Origin: DASUFP01 sp036274495
Lineage (GTDB): Bacteria; Bacteroidota; Bacteroidia; AKYH767-A; OLB10
DNA length: 64,000 bases
Assembly (NCBI GenBank): GCA_036274495.1
Contig: DASUFP010000076.1
Span: 105,921 to 169,920 of the forward strand
Direction: 5' to 3'
Positions 36,153 to 45,220 of this stretch are shown in pieces. Every line of letters starts with the position of its first letter. Position 1 is the stretch's first letter. Below the pieces are notes generated by a model. That model saw nothing but the letters and a program-made list of their open reading frames with translations. It was not told where the DNA came from and did not search any database. The translations under genes and the position numbers were made by a program.

Positions 36153-37358
36153 ATGATCGAAACAGCCTCACCCGCCACCTCAATTGCATTTAACAACCTG
36201 CAAAATGCATTCGCAACAAAAAGCGACAGAGATCTCAGAAAAGCATACTGGTTATTTAAAGCAATGGGGTCAAATCTGCTGGTGCGAAACGGTCCTGTTT
36301 TGCTCGACATTGCCCTGAAGCTGCATATTCCTGTGTTGCCGGTGATAAGGGCAACCCTTTTCAAACATTTCTGTGGCGGCGAAAATATTGCAGAATGCAA
36401 CAACACTATTGCCGCATTGCACCGAGCCGGAATAGGCAGTGTATTGGATTACTCCATTGAAGGAGAAGAAAAAGAATCGGTTTTTGATTCCACAACAAAA
36501 GAATTACTTGCGACAATTGACAGAGCTAAAGGCGACCCTGCTGTTCCCTTTTGTGTTTTCAAAGTAACGGGTATTGCCCGTTTCACCTGTCTCGAAAAAA
36601 TAAGTTCAGGCAACGCGGTGGCAGAAAGTGATAACCGGGAATTCGAAAAAATCCGACAACGCGTACTTACCATTTGTGAACACGCCGCTACAGCAAGGGT
36701 GCGTATTTTTATTGATGCGGAAGAATCGTGGATTCAGCCTGCCATTGATGCGCTTGCCGATGAAATGATGAAGCGATTTAACAAAGAAGGACAGGCAGTT
36801 GTGTTTAACACCATTCAGCTGTACCGCAGCGACAGGCTTGCCTTCTTAAAGGAATCGCATCAAAAGGCCGTTCAGGAAGGATATAAACTCGGTTTAAAGC
36901 TGGTGCGCGGAGCGTATATGGAAAAAGAAAGGGAACGGGCATTAAAAAACAACTACCCTTCACCTATTCAACCCAACTGGAATGCCACCAACATCGATTA
37001 TGATGCCGCGCTAAAATATTGCGTGGAACACATTTCAGAAATTGAAATCTGTGCCGGAACACACAATGAAGCAAGCTGTAAACTTCTGGTTTCGCTAATG
37101 TCCGACGCCCGCCTTGCGGCTAACGATTACCGTATATGGTTTTCACAATTGCTCGGAATGAGCGATCATATTTCATATAACCTGGCTGCGGCCGGATTCA
37201 ATGTCGCAAAATATGTTCCGTACGGACCGGTTAAATCGGTGTTGCCGTATCTGATAAGACGCGCTATGGAGAACACCTCCATTGCCGGTCAAACCGGAAG
37301 AGAACTGAAGATGATACACGACGAAAAAATCCGCAGAAGATCACAGAAAAAAGGATAG
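36153..37358 (+). CDS. Proline dehydrogenase (monofunctional)
   Basis: A 401-residue FAD enzyme oxidising proline to pyrroline-5-carboxylate, the first step of proline catabolism. Family motifs: KLVRGAYMEKERERA (barrel strand with the FAD- and substrate-binding Arg), AGTHNEAS, the AKYVPYGP segment and the C-terminal YLIRRAMENTS with the paired arginines that bind the proline carboxylate. The start was set by the upstream -7 element and by homology, as the enzyme body begins near SPATSIAFNN. It is separate from P5C dehydrogenase, which is not in the window. Its stop codon directly abuts the stop of the convergent ald gene. Confidence 0.93.
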   Translation: MIETASPATSIAFNNLQNAFATKSDRDLRKAYWLFKAMGSNLLVRNGPVLLDIALKLHIPVLPVIRATLFKHFCGGENIAECNNTIAALHRAGIGSVLDYSIEGEEKESVFDSTTKELLATIDRAKGDPAVPFCVFKVTGIARFTCLEKISSGNAVAESDNREFEKIRQRVLTICEHAATARVRIFIDAEESWIQPAIDALADEMMKRFNKEGQAVVFNTIQLYRSDRLAFLKESHQKAVQEGYKLGLKLVRGAYMEKERERALKNNYPSPIQPNWNATNIDYDAALKYCVEHISEIEICAGTHNEASCKLLVSLMSDARLAANDYRIWFSQLLGMSDHISYNLAAAGFNVAKYVPYGPVKSVLPYLIRRAMENTSIAGQTGRELKMIHDEKIRRRSQKKG

Positions 37359-38594
37359 CTACATTCGTGTAGCCATCAGCAGATTCAGATCGCGGAACGG
37401 GAGTTTACACACTTCACTCACAAACTTGTTTGTTACTGTGCCTTTATAAAGGTAAATTCCGCTTCTCACGTACTTATTCGACCAGAGATATGGATCCAGT
37501 CCGCCCTCTTCACCCATATCAATAAGTATAGGTGTAAAAATATTGCTCAACGCGTTTGATGCCGTTCTGGCGACCCGGGAAGCTATATTGGGAACACAGT
37601 AATGTATAACACCGTACTTTCTGTAAACCGGATTGGTATGATTGGTAACTTCTGACGTTTCGAAACAGCCGCCCTGATCAATCGAAACATCAATTATAAC
37701 CGATCCAAACCGCATGTCGCTCACCATTTCGTCGGTGACAATTACAGGTGTTCTTCCCTCTTTGGCGTGAATAGCACCTATTGCCACATCGGCGGTCCGG
37801 AGTGCTTTCGAAAGAATACTGGGAACAATGGTACTCGTATATAGTTTTTGACCGACATTGCGCTGGATGCGGCGAAGTTTATAGAGATTGTTATCAAATA
37901 CTTTTACCGTTGCTCCTAAACCCAGTGCGGTTTTAGCCGCATATTCCCCAACTGTTCCGGCGCCTATAATTACAATTTCGGTTGGAGGAATGCCGGTGAT
38001 GCCTCCAAGCAATTCTCCTTTACCCGAGGTAGCGTTACTCAGGTATTCGGAGGCAATGAGAATGGAACTGCTTCCTACTATTTCGCTCATTGCCTGAATT
38101 ACCGGCAATAAATCCGTCTCGTCACGCAGGTATTCATATGCCAAGGCGGTAATTTTTTTTGCACGCATTTTTGCAACATATTCTTTCGGCTGCATGCTGA
38201 TTTGTAAAATCGAAAATAAAGTCTGTTTCTCCTGCATCAAATCGAGTTCCTCTTCCGAAGGAGAAGCGACTTTTAAGATGATGTCGCAGGTTTTATAAAC
38301 TTCTGCAGCTGTATAGGCGATGAGTGCTCCGGCTTCACTGAAATCCGAATCGGTGAAGTTGGCATTTTTACCGGCATTGGTTTCAACCATTACCCGGTGA
38401 CCGTTATTAACGAGCAGTGCCACACTATCGGGCACAAGCGAGATTCTGTTTTCCTGGAAAGAAGTCTCACGGGGAATCCCTATTACCAACTCCTTATGGG
38501 CAAGTTTAATTTCGAGCATACTCTCCTGGGGCATCAGGATCCCTTGCTGAACGATAGCTTGCATTCCGCTTTCGGTATGTACTGAACGGCTCAT
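37359..38594 (-). CDS. ald: Alanine dehydrogenase
   Basis: A 411-residue NAD-dependent enzyme interconverting alanine and pyruvate plus ammonia. The N-terminal domain has IGIPRETSFQENRISLVP and the Rossmann domain has IIGAGTVGEYAAKTALGLGA (about residues 208-227); the later SIDQGGCFETS and HYCVPNIASRVARTAS segments are typical. It carries the roughly 30-residue N-terminal extension usual in Bacteroidota. It overlaps tsaE by 4 bp and is the last gene of a porX-tsaE-ald unit. Confidence 0.92.
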   Translation of the reverse strand: MSRSVHTESGMQAIVQQGILMPQESMLEIKLAHKELVIGIPRETSFQENRISLVPDSVALLVNNGHRVMVETNAGKNANFTDSDFSEAGALIAYTAAEVYKTCDIILKVASPSEEELDLMQEKQTLFSILQISMQPKEYVAKMRAKKITALAYEYLRDETDLLPVIQAMSEIVGSSSILIASEYLSNATSGKGELLGGITGIPPTEIVIIGAGTVGEYAAKTALGLGATVKVFDNNLYKLRRIQRNVGQKLYTSTIVPSILSKALRTADVAIGAIHAKEGRTPVIVTDEMVSDMRFGSVIIDVSIDQGGCFETSEVTNHTNPVYRKYGVIHYCVPNIASRVARTASNALSNIFTPILIDMGEEGGLDPYLWSNKYVRSGIYLYKGTVTNKFVSEVCKLPFRDLNLLMATRM

Positions 38595-39022
38595 TTGCTA
38601 ACTGTTATTTTTCTGCTGGCGCCACTTACACCTATCGTTATCTTAACCTCACTTCCGGATAAAAATGCTCCGGCAATGGAAGGCCACTCGATAAAACAAT
38701 AATTACCACTGTAAAGATACTCTTCAAAGCCCATATCAAAAACTTCGGCGGGAGAATTTATCCTGTAAAAATCAAAATGATACAACGGTTCTCCCTTATT
38801 GCTGCGGTATTCGTTAACCAAAGTAAACGTAGGACTTGCCACAGTATCATTACATCCGAGTGCTTTGCAGAAAGCCTGTACAAGGGTGGTTTTACCGCTG
38901 CCCATGGGCCCTTCGAGCGTAAATATGCGATCGGCGGGGAAAAGTCCCAATATTTCATCAGCCACGGGATGTAATTCAAGAGGATTCAGAACCTCGAAAA
39001 CCGCCGTCTCAGTAGTTGCCAT
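38591..39022 (-). CDS. tsaE: tRNA threonylcarbamoyladenosine biosynthesis ATPase TsaE
   Basis: A 143-residue P-loop ATPase that assists TsaB/TsaD in making t6A at position 37 of ANN-decoding tRNAs. The Walker A is GPMGSGKTT (residues 38-46), with SPTFTLVNEY and the HFDFYRI motif following, and the C-terminal FIEWPSIA. It lies 3 bp downstream of porX and overlaps ald by 4 bp. A housekeeping function is thus transcriptionally tied to the secretion regulator. Confidence 0.95.
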   Translation of the reverse strand: MATTETAVFEVLNPLELHPVADEILGLFPADRIFTLEGPMGSGKTTLVQAFCKALGCNDTVASPTFTLVNEYRSNKGEPLYHFDFYRINSPAEVFDMGFEEYLYSGNYCFIEWPSIAGAFLSGSEVKITIGVSGASRKITVSK

Positions 39023-39025
39023 GGA

Positions 39026-40579
39026 TTACCGGTTGATGAGAGTAGCCACGGGAATAATCATCTCTTCGAGCGATATGCCGCCGTGCTGAAGTGTATTCTT
39101 ATAAAAATTCACATAATAATTGTAATTATTCGGATAAGCGAAAAACTTATCCTGCCGGGCAAAAACATAAGAGGTGCTCAGATTGGAGCGGGGCAACATA
39201 GCTTCGGCAGGATTCTTAACCTCATACACATCGCGTTTATCGAAGTTGAGGTTTTTACCGGCCTTATACCGCAGGTTGGTATTGGTATTGCGGTCGCCGA
39301 TAATCTTTGACGGCTCCTTAACTCTTATGGTTCCATGATCGGTACTGATGACTATTTTAGATTTTTTAGAAGCTATTTTCCTGAGAATCTCAAGAAGCGG
39401 AGAGTGCTGAAACCAGGATAATGTAAGTGACCTGTAGGCCGATTCATCATCTGCCAGTTCCCTGATTACCTGCATATCGGTGCGCGCATGTGAAAGCATG
39501 TCGACAAAATTGTAAACGATCACATTAAATTTGTTGTTGAACAAATTGGTTATGTTTTCCTGCAGGTCTTTTCCCGCATCCAGATGCGTGATTTTATGAT
39601 ATGATGTTTTAATGTTTTTTCCCAGACGTTGAATCTGGTCCATCAGAAATTCCTCTTCATGTAAATTTTTACCGCCTTCATCATCATCATAGGACCACAA
39701 CTTCGGAAACCGCTTTTCAATATCAAGAGGCATCATACCGGCAAAAATCGCGTTACGGGAATATTGCGTCGCAGTTGGAAGTATGCTGTAATACGTTTCC
39801 TCTTCAACAATTTTCAGAAATTCACTTAATACGGGAACCAGTGTCTTCCACTGATCAAAGCGCAGGTTGTCGATGAGCACAAAAAACACCGGGTCTTCAG
39901 TTCCTTCAATTACCGGTAATATTTTACGGCGAAAAAGTGTGTGTGACATAACCGGTGAATTTTGTTCCGACTTGAGCCATCCGGCATAAGCCGACTCAAC
40001 AAATTTGCCGAACAATAAATTCGCCTCATTTTTCTGCATCGTCAATATCTCATACATGCCCGGGTCTTTCGATTTTTCCAGCTCCAGCTCCCAATAAACC
40101 AGCTTTTTGTACACATCCATCCATTGATTAAAATCGAGCCGCTCACTTAACGTAGTTCCGATAGACCGGAACTCCTGCTGATACACCGATGATGTTTTTT
40201 CACTTACCAGCCGTTTTGTATCGAGACTCTTTTTAATGGATAAAAGAATCTGATTGGGATTAACAGGTTTTATAAGATAATCGGCAATTTTGGAGCCTAT
40301 GGCATCTTCCATAATATGCTCCTCTTCGCTCTTGGTGATCATTACTACCGGCAAGCCGGGATGAGCCGATTTTATACGGTCGAGCGTTTCAAGGCCGCTG
40401 AGGCCCGGCATATTCTCGTCGAGCAGCACAATACCATATTCGTGTTTTCCTATAAGTTCGAGCGCATCGTGTCCGTTGGTAGCAGTGGTAACAACAAATC
40501 CTTTGTCCCTGAGAAATAAAATATGCGGTTTGAGAAGATCAATCTCGTCATCAGCCCACAGAATATTCAGCTTATCCAT
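39026..40579 (-). CDS. porX: PorX, T9SS response regulator with PglZ phosphatase domain
   Basis: A 517-residue protein with a CheY-like receiver at residues 1-120 (acidic pocket Asp10/Asp11, phospho-acceptor Asp54 in LLDENMPG, Lys in YLIKPVNP) followed by a helical linker and a PglZ domain of the alkaline phosphatase superfamily (LIDNLRFDQW, FVDMLSHART, STDHGTI, and HGG near the end). In Porphyromonas gingivalis, PorX pairs with the sensor PorY and controls type IX secretion genes through SigP; in structural work its PglZ domain cleaves cyclic or linear nucleotides. No DNA-binding domain is present. It heads the porX-tsaE-ald operon and is divergent from an HD-domain gene. Confidence 0.95.
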   Translation of the reverse strand: MDKLNILWADDEIDLLKPHILFLRDKGFVVTTATNGHDALELIGKHEYGIVLLDENMPGLSGLETLDRIKSAHPGLPVVMITKSEEEHIMEDAIGSKIADYLIKPVNPNQILLSIKKSLDTKRLVSEKTSSVYQQEFRSIGTTLSERLDFNQWMDVYKKLVYWELELEKSKDPGMYEILTMQKNEANLLFGKFVESAYAGWLKSEQNSPVMSHTLFRRKILPVIEGTEDPVFFVLIDNLRFDQWKTLVPVLSEFLKIVEEETYYSILPTATQYSRNAIFAGMMPLDIEKRFPKLWSYDDDEGGKNLHEEEFLMDQIQRLGKNIKTSYHKITHLDAGKDLQENITNLFNNKFNVIVYNFVDMLSHARTDMQVIRELADDESAYRSLTLSWFQHSPLLEILRKIASKKSKIVISTDHGTIRVKEPSKIIGDRNTNTNLRYKAGKNLNFDKRDVYEVKNPAEAMLPRSNLSTSYVFARQDKFFAYPNNYNYYVNFYKNTLQHGGISLEEMIIPVATLINR

Positions 40580-40589
40580 AAAATACTTC

Positions 40590-40597
40590 TAATTTTG
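40590..40597 (+). promoter_or_regulatory. -7 promoter element of the HD-domain gene
   Basis: TAATTTTG matches TAnnTTTG perfectly, in the 59-bp spacer between divergent porX and the HD-domain gene. Predicted leader is about 36 bases to the TTG start. Confidence 0.5.
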
Positions 40598-40638
40598 GCG
40601 AGTTTCGAAAGTTAAATTTACGGATTAATATCGATCCG

Positions 40639-41883
40639 TTGATCCAAAGTATTGTCTTGAACAGCAAAAAAATAATAAACGACCCCGTACACGGGTTTAT
40701 CAGCATCCCCGGAGGCACCATCTATTCGCTCATCAGCCACCCCTGGTTTCAGCGGCTTACGCGCATCCGGCAACTGGGTATGACCTACCTGGTTTATCCC
40801 GGTGCGCTTCATACCCGGTTTCACCATACACTGGGAGCAATGCACCTGATGCAGCAGGCAATTGAAACGCTCAAATGGAAAGGACATGTGATTACCGACA
40901 AAGAAGCTGAAGCTGCAGGCATTGCCATTCTGATGCATGACATTGGACATGGTCCCTTTTCACATGCGCTCGAACATTTGCTTGCTCCGGGTGTTTCTCA
41001 CGAAAAACTCTCTTCCCTGTTTATGGACCGGCTGAATCAGGCAACCGGAGGAAAACTGGAAGAGGCCATCACCATTTTCAATGACACACATCCAAAAAAA
41101 TTTCTGCACCAGCTGGTGTCGAGTCAACTCGATGTTGACCGGCTTGATTACCTCAGCAGAGACAGCTTTTTTACCGGCGTATCGGAGGGCGTGATAAGTT
41201 CCGACAGAATTATCAAAATGCTCGAAGTACACGATGGAAATGTAGTTGTTGAATCGAAGGGCATTTATTCCATTGAAAAATTTATTACGGCCAGGAGACT
41301 GATGTACTGGCAGGTGTACCTCCACAAAACTGTTGTGTCGGCCGAGCAGTTGCTGGTAAGAATAATTGAGCGGGCACGCGCGCTTGCAGGCAACGGCACC
41401 GAACTGTTTGCCACGCCGGCATTTAACACTTTTTTATACCGCAGCTATTCGCTTGATGATTTTTCATCGAATCCGGTTTTACTTGATACCTTTTCAAAAC
41501 TGGATGATTTCGATGTTTTTACCTCAATAAAAGAATGGTGTTATCATCCCGATAAGGTGCTGTCGACCCTTTGTCAATGGCTTGTTAACCGGAATTTGTA
41601 CCATATCGAAATCAATACCATGCAGTTTGACGAAAACGAGGTGGAGGCAAAACAACTGGAGGCTATGAAAAGGTATGGCATCAGCCGGGAGGATGCGGCC
41701 TATTTTGTTTTTACCGGCACCGTCGAAAACAAAGCCTACAGCGCTTCAAGCGAAAAAATATATATACTGTTCAAAAACAGTTCTGTAGAGGATATTGCGC
41801 TGGCATCCGATAACCTGAATATTTCCGTCCTTTCCAATCCGGTCACCAAATACTTCCTGTGCACCGACCGCCATCCGGCCTGA
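40639..41883 (+). CDS. HD-domain phosphohydrolase (dNTPase-like)
   Basis: A 414-residue protein of the HD superfamily. Metal ligands are visible as HTRFHH (near residue 57), HDIGHGPFSH (near 100) and DVDRLDYLSRD (near 170), the arrangement in SAMHD1/dGTPase-like enzymes. The substrate cannot be named; dNTPs or nucleotides are likely. The start is a TTG; the usual family start lies about eight residues before KKIINDP, which fits, and no ATG is available there. It is followed by lpxD after 102 bp with its own promoter. Confidence 0.87.
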   Translation: MIQSIVLNSKKIINDPVHGFISIPGGTIYSLISHPWFQRLTRIRQLGMTYLVYPGALHTRFHHTLGAMHLMQQAIETLKWKGHVITDKEAEAAGIAILMHDIGHGPFSHALEHLLAPGVSHEKLSSLFMDRLNQATGGKLEEAITIFNDTHPKKFLHQLVSSQLDVDRLDYLSRDSFFTGVSEGVISSDRIIKMLEVHDGNVVVESKGIYSIEKFITARRLMYWQVYLHKTVVSAEQLLVRIIERARALAGNGTELFATPAFNTFLYRSYSLDDFSSNPVLLDTFSKLDDFDVFTSIKEWCYHPDKVLSTLCQWLVNRNLYHIEINTMQFDENEVEAKQLEAMKRYGISREDAAYFVFTGTVENKAYSASSEKIYILFKNSSVEDIALASDNLNISVLSNPVTKYFLCTDRHPA

Positions 41884-41927
41884 CCGATCAAATTACCCTG
41901 AAAATACGTGAATTGACTCATAATTAG

Positions 41928-41935
41928 TACATTTG
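41928..41935 (+). promoter_or_regulatory. -7 promoter element of the lpxD-lpxC/fabZ-lpxA operon
   Basis: TACATTTG is a perfect TAnnTTTG element upstream of lpxD, predicting a leader of about 45 bases. A TTG at 41913-41915 is closer than usual for a -33 element. Confidence 0.55.
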
Positions 41936-41985
41936 CAGGGTATTGGATGTTTTTCAAAAAAAACACCATAACACATTGAAAATCA

Positions 41986-43026
41986 ATGGAGTTTACCGCA
42001 AAACAGATCTCAGATCTGCTTCAGGGAGAGATAATAGGCGACCCGGGGGCACGTGTTCACACGTTGTCGAAAATCGAAGAAGGCATACCGGGGTCACTTA
42101 GCTTTTTAGCCAATCCAAAATACACTCCTTTTATTTATACCACCAAAGCTACCATAGTGATAGTAGGTAGCGACTTTAAACCTGAACAGCCTGTTACGGC
42201 AACGCTTATAAAAGTGGCTGATGCCTATGGCAGTTTTGCAAAACTGCTTCAGATGTACGATCAGGTACGTCGTAACAAAGAGGGTATTGAAACGCCTTCC
42301 TTTATTTCCAAATCGGCAAAAACAGGAACAGGAATTTATATTGGCGCCTTTGCGTATATCGGAAATGATGCCGTGATTGGGAACAATGTTAAAATTTATC
42401 CCAATTGTTACATTGGCGACAATGTTCGGATTGGCGATAACACCACTGTTTTTGCAGGAACCATTATTTATTCCGATTGTGTGATTGGTGCCGATTGCAC
42501 TTTACATGCAGGGGTAGTGATTGGCGGCGACGGCTTTGGGTTTTCACCGAATTCAGGATCCTATCAAAAGGTGGCACAAATCGGAAATGTTATTGTTGAA
42601 GATCATGTTGAGATAGGTGCCGGCACAGCCATTGACCGCGCCACACTGGGATCTACCATCATCCGAAAAGGAGTTAAACTCGACAATCTTATTCAGATTG
42701 CACACAATGTGGAGATAGGTGAAAATACCGTTATTGCTGCGCAGACCGGAATTGCCGGTTCTACAAAAATAGGGCGCGACTGCATGATTGGAGGTCAGGT
42801 TGGAATTGTAGGTCATCTGACGATTGCCGAAAATGTAAAAATTGCAGCCCAGTCAGGAGTCGGAGCTTCTGTTACCGAGCCCGGAACCATTCTGCAAGGC
42901 TCACCCGCATTTTCGATCGGGGATTATAAAAAGTCATATGTCTATTTCAGGAAGCTGCCGGAGCTCGAAGCAAAAATTCGGGAACTCGAAAAGGCAATAG
43001 CGGTACTGAAGCAACCAGCATCCTGA
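41986..43026 (+). CDS. lpxD: UDP-3-O-acylglucosamine N-acyltransferase
   Basis: A 346-residue enzyme of lipid A synthesis that adds the second acyl chain to UDP-3-O-acylglucosamine. The N-terminal domain (1-100) precedes a left-handed beta-helix of hexapeptide repeats (IGNDAVIGNNVKIYP; IGDNVRIGDNTT) and the catalytic His in IAHNVEIGENT (near residue 238). A C-terminal helix ends the protein. It is the first gene of a compact lipid A operon, 8 bp before lpxC/fabZ. Confidence 0.96.
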   Translation: MEFTAKQISDLLQGEIIGDPGARVHTLSKIEEGIPGSLSFLANPKYTPFIYTTKATIVIVGSDFKPEQPVTATLIKVADAYGSFAKLLQMYDQVRRNKEGIETPSFISKSAKTGTGIYIGAFAYIGNDAVIGNNVKIYPNCYIGDNVRIGDNTTVFAGTIIYSDCVIGADCTLHAGVVIGGDGFGFSPNSGSYQKVAQIGNVIVEDHVEIGAGTAIDRATLGSTIIRKGVKLDNLIQIAHNVEIGENTVIAAQTGIAGSTKIGRDCMIGGQVGIVGHLTIAENVKIAAQSGVGASVTEPGTILQGSPAFSIGDYKKSYVYFRKLPELEAKIRELEKAIAVLKQPAS

Positions 43027-43034
43027 AGCATCAG

Positions 43035-44426
43035 ATGATCAAACAAACAACTATTAAATCGCCTGTAACTGTTTCGGGTGTCGGACTTCATACAGGAGCA
43101 AGTGTAAACCTGACTTTTAAACCCGCTCCTGCTCACCATGGATATAAATTTTGCCGTACCGATATTGATGGCCATCCGGTTATTGATGTTGATGTTGACA
43201 ATGTTATAGACACCAGCCGGGGCACAACACTCAAACAAAATGGCGGTTCGGTGAGCACAACCGAACATGCACTGGCCGCGCTGGTAGGACTCGAAGTGGA
43301 TAATGTGTTAATTGAAATCGACGGGCCTGAAGTTCCAATAATGGACGGATCGTCGAGACCTTATATTGAAGCGTTACGAAAAGCAGGCATACGGGAACTG
43401 GATGCCGAGCGGATTTACTATGAGCTGCGACAGAACCTCACTTTTGAGGAACCCGCCCGTAAAGTTGAAATGCTTGCTGTGCCCAGTGAAGAGTACCGCA
43501 TTACCGTTATGGTTGATTACAATTCACCGGTGCTTGGCACACAGCATGCGCAGATGCACACCGTTACTGAATTTGCAGATGAAATAAGCCCCTGCCGCAC
43601 ATTTGTTTTTTTGCACGAACTGGAAGCGTTGTTAAAACACAACCTGATTAAAGGCGGCGATCTGAATAACGCGATTGTTGTTGTTGACCGCCCTGTTTCG
43701 CAACAGAAACTGGATGAACTTGCAACATTATTTAACAAGCCCCGCGTTGAAATCAAAGAGAAAGGAATTCTGAACAATGTGCAGCTCCATTTTCAAAACG
43801 AGCCGGCACGACATAAACTGCTTGACATTGTTGGTGACTTTGCACTTATAGGCATGCCCATAAAAGCACACATTCTTGCAGCGCGCCCGGGACATGCCGC
43901 AAATGTTGAGTTTGCAAAAAAAATAAAACAGCTTATCAAGTCTGAAAAAACAAAGCCTTCTGTTGCTTTGTACGACTTAAATGCCCCTGCCGTTTTTGAT
44001 ATCAACAAAATTGCCAGTTATCTCCCGCACAGGTATCCCTTTTTAATGATTGATAAAATCATTGAGCTGTCAGAAAACAAAGTAGTCGGCGTAAAGAACG
44101 TTACCATGAACGAATGGTTTTTCCAGGGTCATTTTCCTGATAATCCGGTTATGCCGGGCGTTTTACTGATTGAAGCTATGGCACAAACAGGAGGTATCCT
44201 TGCTCTTAATACGGTGCCCGATCCACATAATTACTGGACCTATTTCTTAAAAATTGAACAGGCCCGGTTCAAACAAAAAGTATTACCGGGAGATACAGTT
44301 GTTTTTGTGCTTGATCTGACATCGCCCATCAGAAGAGGACTCGTAAACATGTCGGGCAAAGCATATGTCGGCGACAAGGTGGTAATGGAAGCCGATATGA
44401 TGGCACAGATAGTTAAGAAAAGCTGA
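43035..44426 (+). CDS. lpxC/fabZ: Bifunctional LpxC-FabZ (UDP-3-O-acyl-GlcNAc deacetylase / hydroxyacyl-ACP dehydratase)
   Basis: A 463-residue fusion. Residues 1-305 form LpxC, the committed zinc-dependent step of lipid A synthesis, with His78 in STTEHALAAL and further zinc ligands in HKLLDIVGDF. Residues 320-463 form FabZ of fatty acid synthesis, with the substrate-loop HRYPFLMIDK and the catalytic His/Glu in GHFPDNPVMPGVLLIEAMAQ. The fusion is a known Bacteroidota trait and couples use of the shared 3-hydroxyacyl-ACP pool. It lies 8 bp after lpxD and 2 bp before lpxA. Confidence 0.97.
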   Translation: MIKQTTIKSPVTVSGVGLHTGASVNLTFKPAPAHHGYKFCRTDIDGHPVIDVDVDNVIDTSRGTTLKQNGGSVSTTEHALAALVGLEVDNVLIEIDGPEVPIMDGSSRPYIEALRKAGIRELDAERIYYELRQNLTFEEPARKVEMLAVPSEEYRITVMVDYNSPVLGTQHAQMHTVTEFADEISPCRTFVFLHELEALLKHNLIKGGDLNNAIVVVDRPVSQQKLDELATLFNKPRVEIKEKGILNNVQLHFQNEPARHKLLDIVGDFALIGMPIKAHILAARPGHAANVEFAKKIKQLIKSEKTKPSVALYDLNAPAVFDINKIASYLPHRYPFLMIDKIIELSENKVVGVKNVTMNEWFFQGHFPDNPVMPGVLLIEAMAQTGGILALNTVPDPHNYWTYFLKIEQARFKQKVLPGDTVVFVLDLTSPIRRGLVNMSGKAYVGDKVVMEADMMAQIVKKS

Positions 44427-44428
44427 TT

Positions 44429-45220
44429 ATGATCTCTCCGCTCACAGTCATTCACCCGGATGCCCGCATAGGCGAAAATGTAAAAATTGATGCATTTTCT
44501 ACTATTCAGGGAGATGTGGTAATAGGTGATGGCACCTGGATAGGTCCTAACGTGACCATTTTTGACGGTGCCCGTATCGGAAGCAATTGCCGTATTTTTC
44601 CCGGCGCTGTAATAGCAGCCGACCCGCAGGATTTAAAATTTAAAGGAGAACAGACCACTGCGGAAATCGGCGATCATACTACCATCAGGGAATTCGTTAC
44701 CATCAACAAAGGAACTTCCGCTTCGGGAACCACCCGTGTAGGTTCTCATTGTTTACTGATGGCCTATGTGCACATTGCTCACGACTGCATGGTTGGAAAC
44801 AATTGCATACTGGCAAACGGCGTAACACTGGCAGGACACATTGAGATAGATGACTTTGCAATTATTGGCGGTTTATCGGCCGTGCATCAGTTTGTTCATA
44901 TAGGCAAGCACGTTATGATTTCGGGAGGTTCACTTGTGCGTAAAGATGTACCTCCGTTTACCACTGCCGCCAGGGAACCGCTTTCCTATGTTGGCATAAA
45001 CAGCGTTGGGTTGCGCCGACGCGGATTCAGCGATCCTTCAATATCGGCTATTCAGGAAATTTACCGCATACTTTTTACCCGGGGTCTTAACACACGCAAA
45101 GCGGTGGCGGCCATTGAAAACGAAATTATGCCCGGCATTGAACGTGAGGAAATACTCACCTTTATTAAAGCCTCCACCCGCGGACTAATGAAAGGATATT
45201 CGGGCGGTGAAGATGAATGA
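44429..45220 (+). CDS. lpxA: UDP-N-acetylglucosamine acyltransferase
   Basis: A 263-residue left-handed beta-helix acyltransferase performing the first step of lipid A synthesis. Hexapeptide repeats fill residues 1-190, with the catalytic His in YVHIAHDCMVGNN (near residue 120) and the substrate segment DPQDLKFKGEQT. The C-terminal helical domain starts near RRRGFSD. It is the last lpx gene of the operon; an ABC ATPase gene overlaps its 3' end. Confidence 0.96.
   Translation: MISPLTVIHPDARIGENVKIDAFSTIQGDVVIGDGTWIGPNVTIFDGARIGSNCRIFPGAVIAADPQDLKFKGEQTTAEIGDHTTIREFVTINKGTSASGTTRVGSHCLLMAYVHIAHDCMVGNNCILANGVTLAGHIEIDDFAIIGGLSAVHQFVHIGKHVMISGGSLVRKDVPPFTTAAREPLSYVGINSVGLRRRGFSDPSISAIQEIYRILFTRGLNTRKAVAAIENEIMPGIEREEILTFIKASTRGLMKGYSGGEDE

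Noticed and set aside
39026..40579. PglZ domain as a BREX/phage-defence component
   Set aside because: It is joined to a CheY receiver and sits with tsaE and ald, the PorX arrangement; no brxC, pglX or other BREX gene is nearby.
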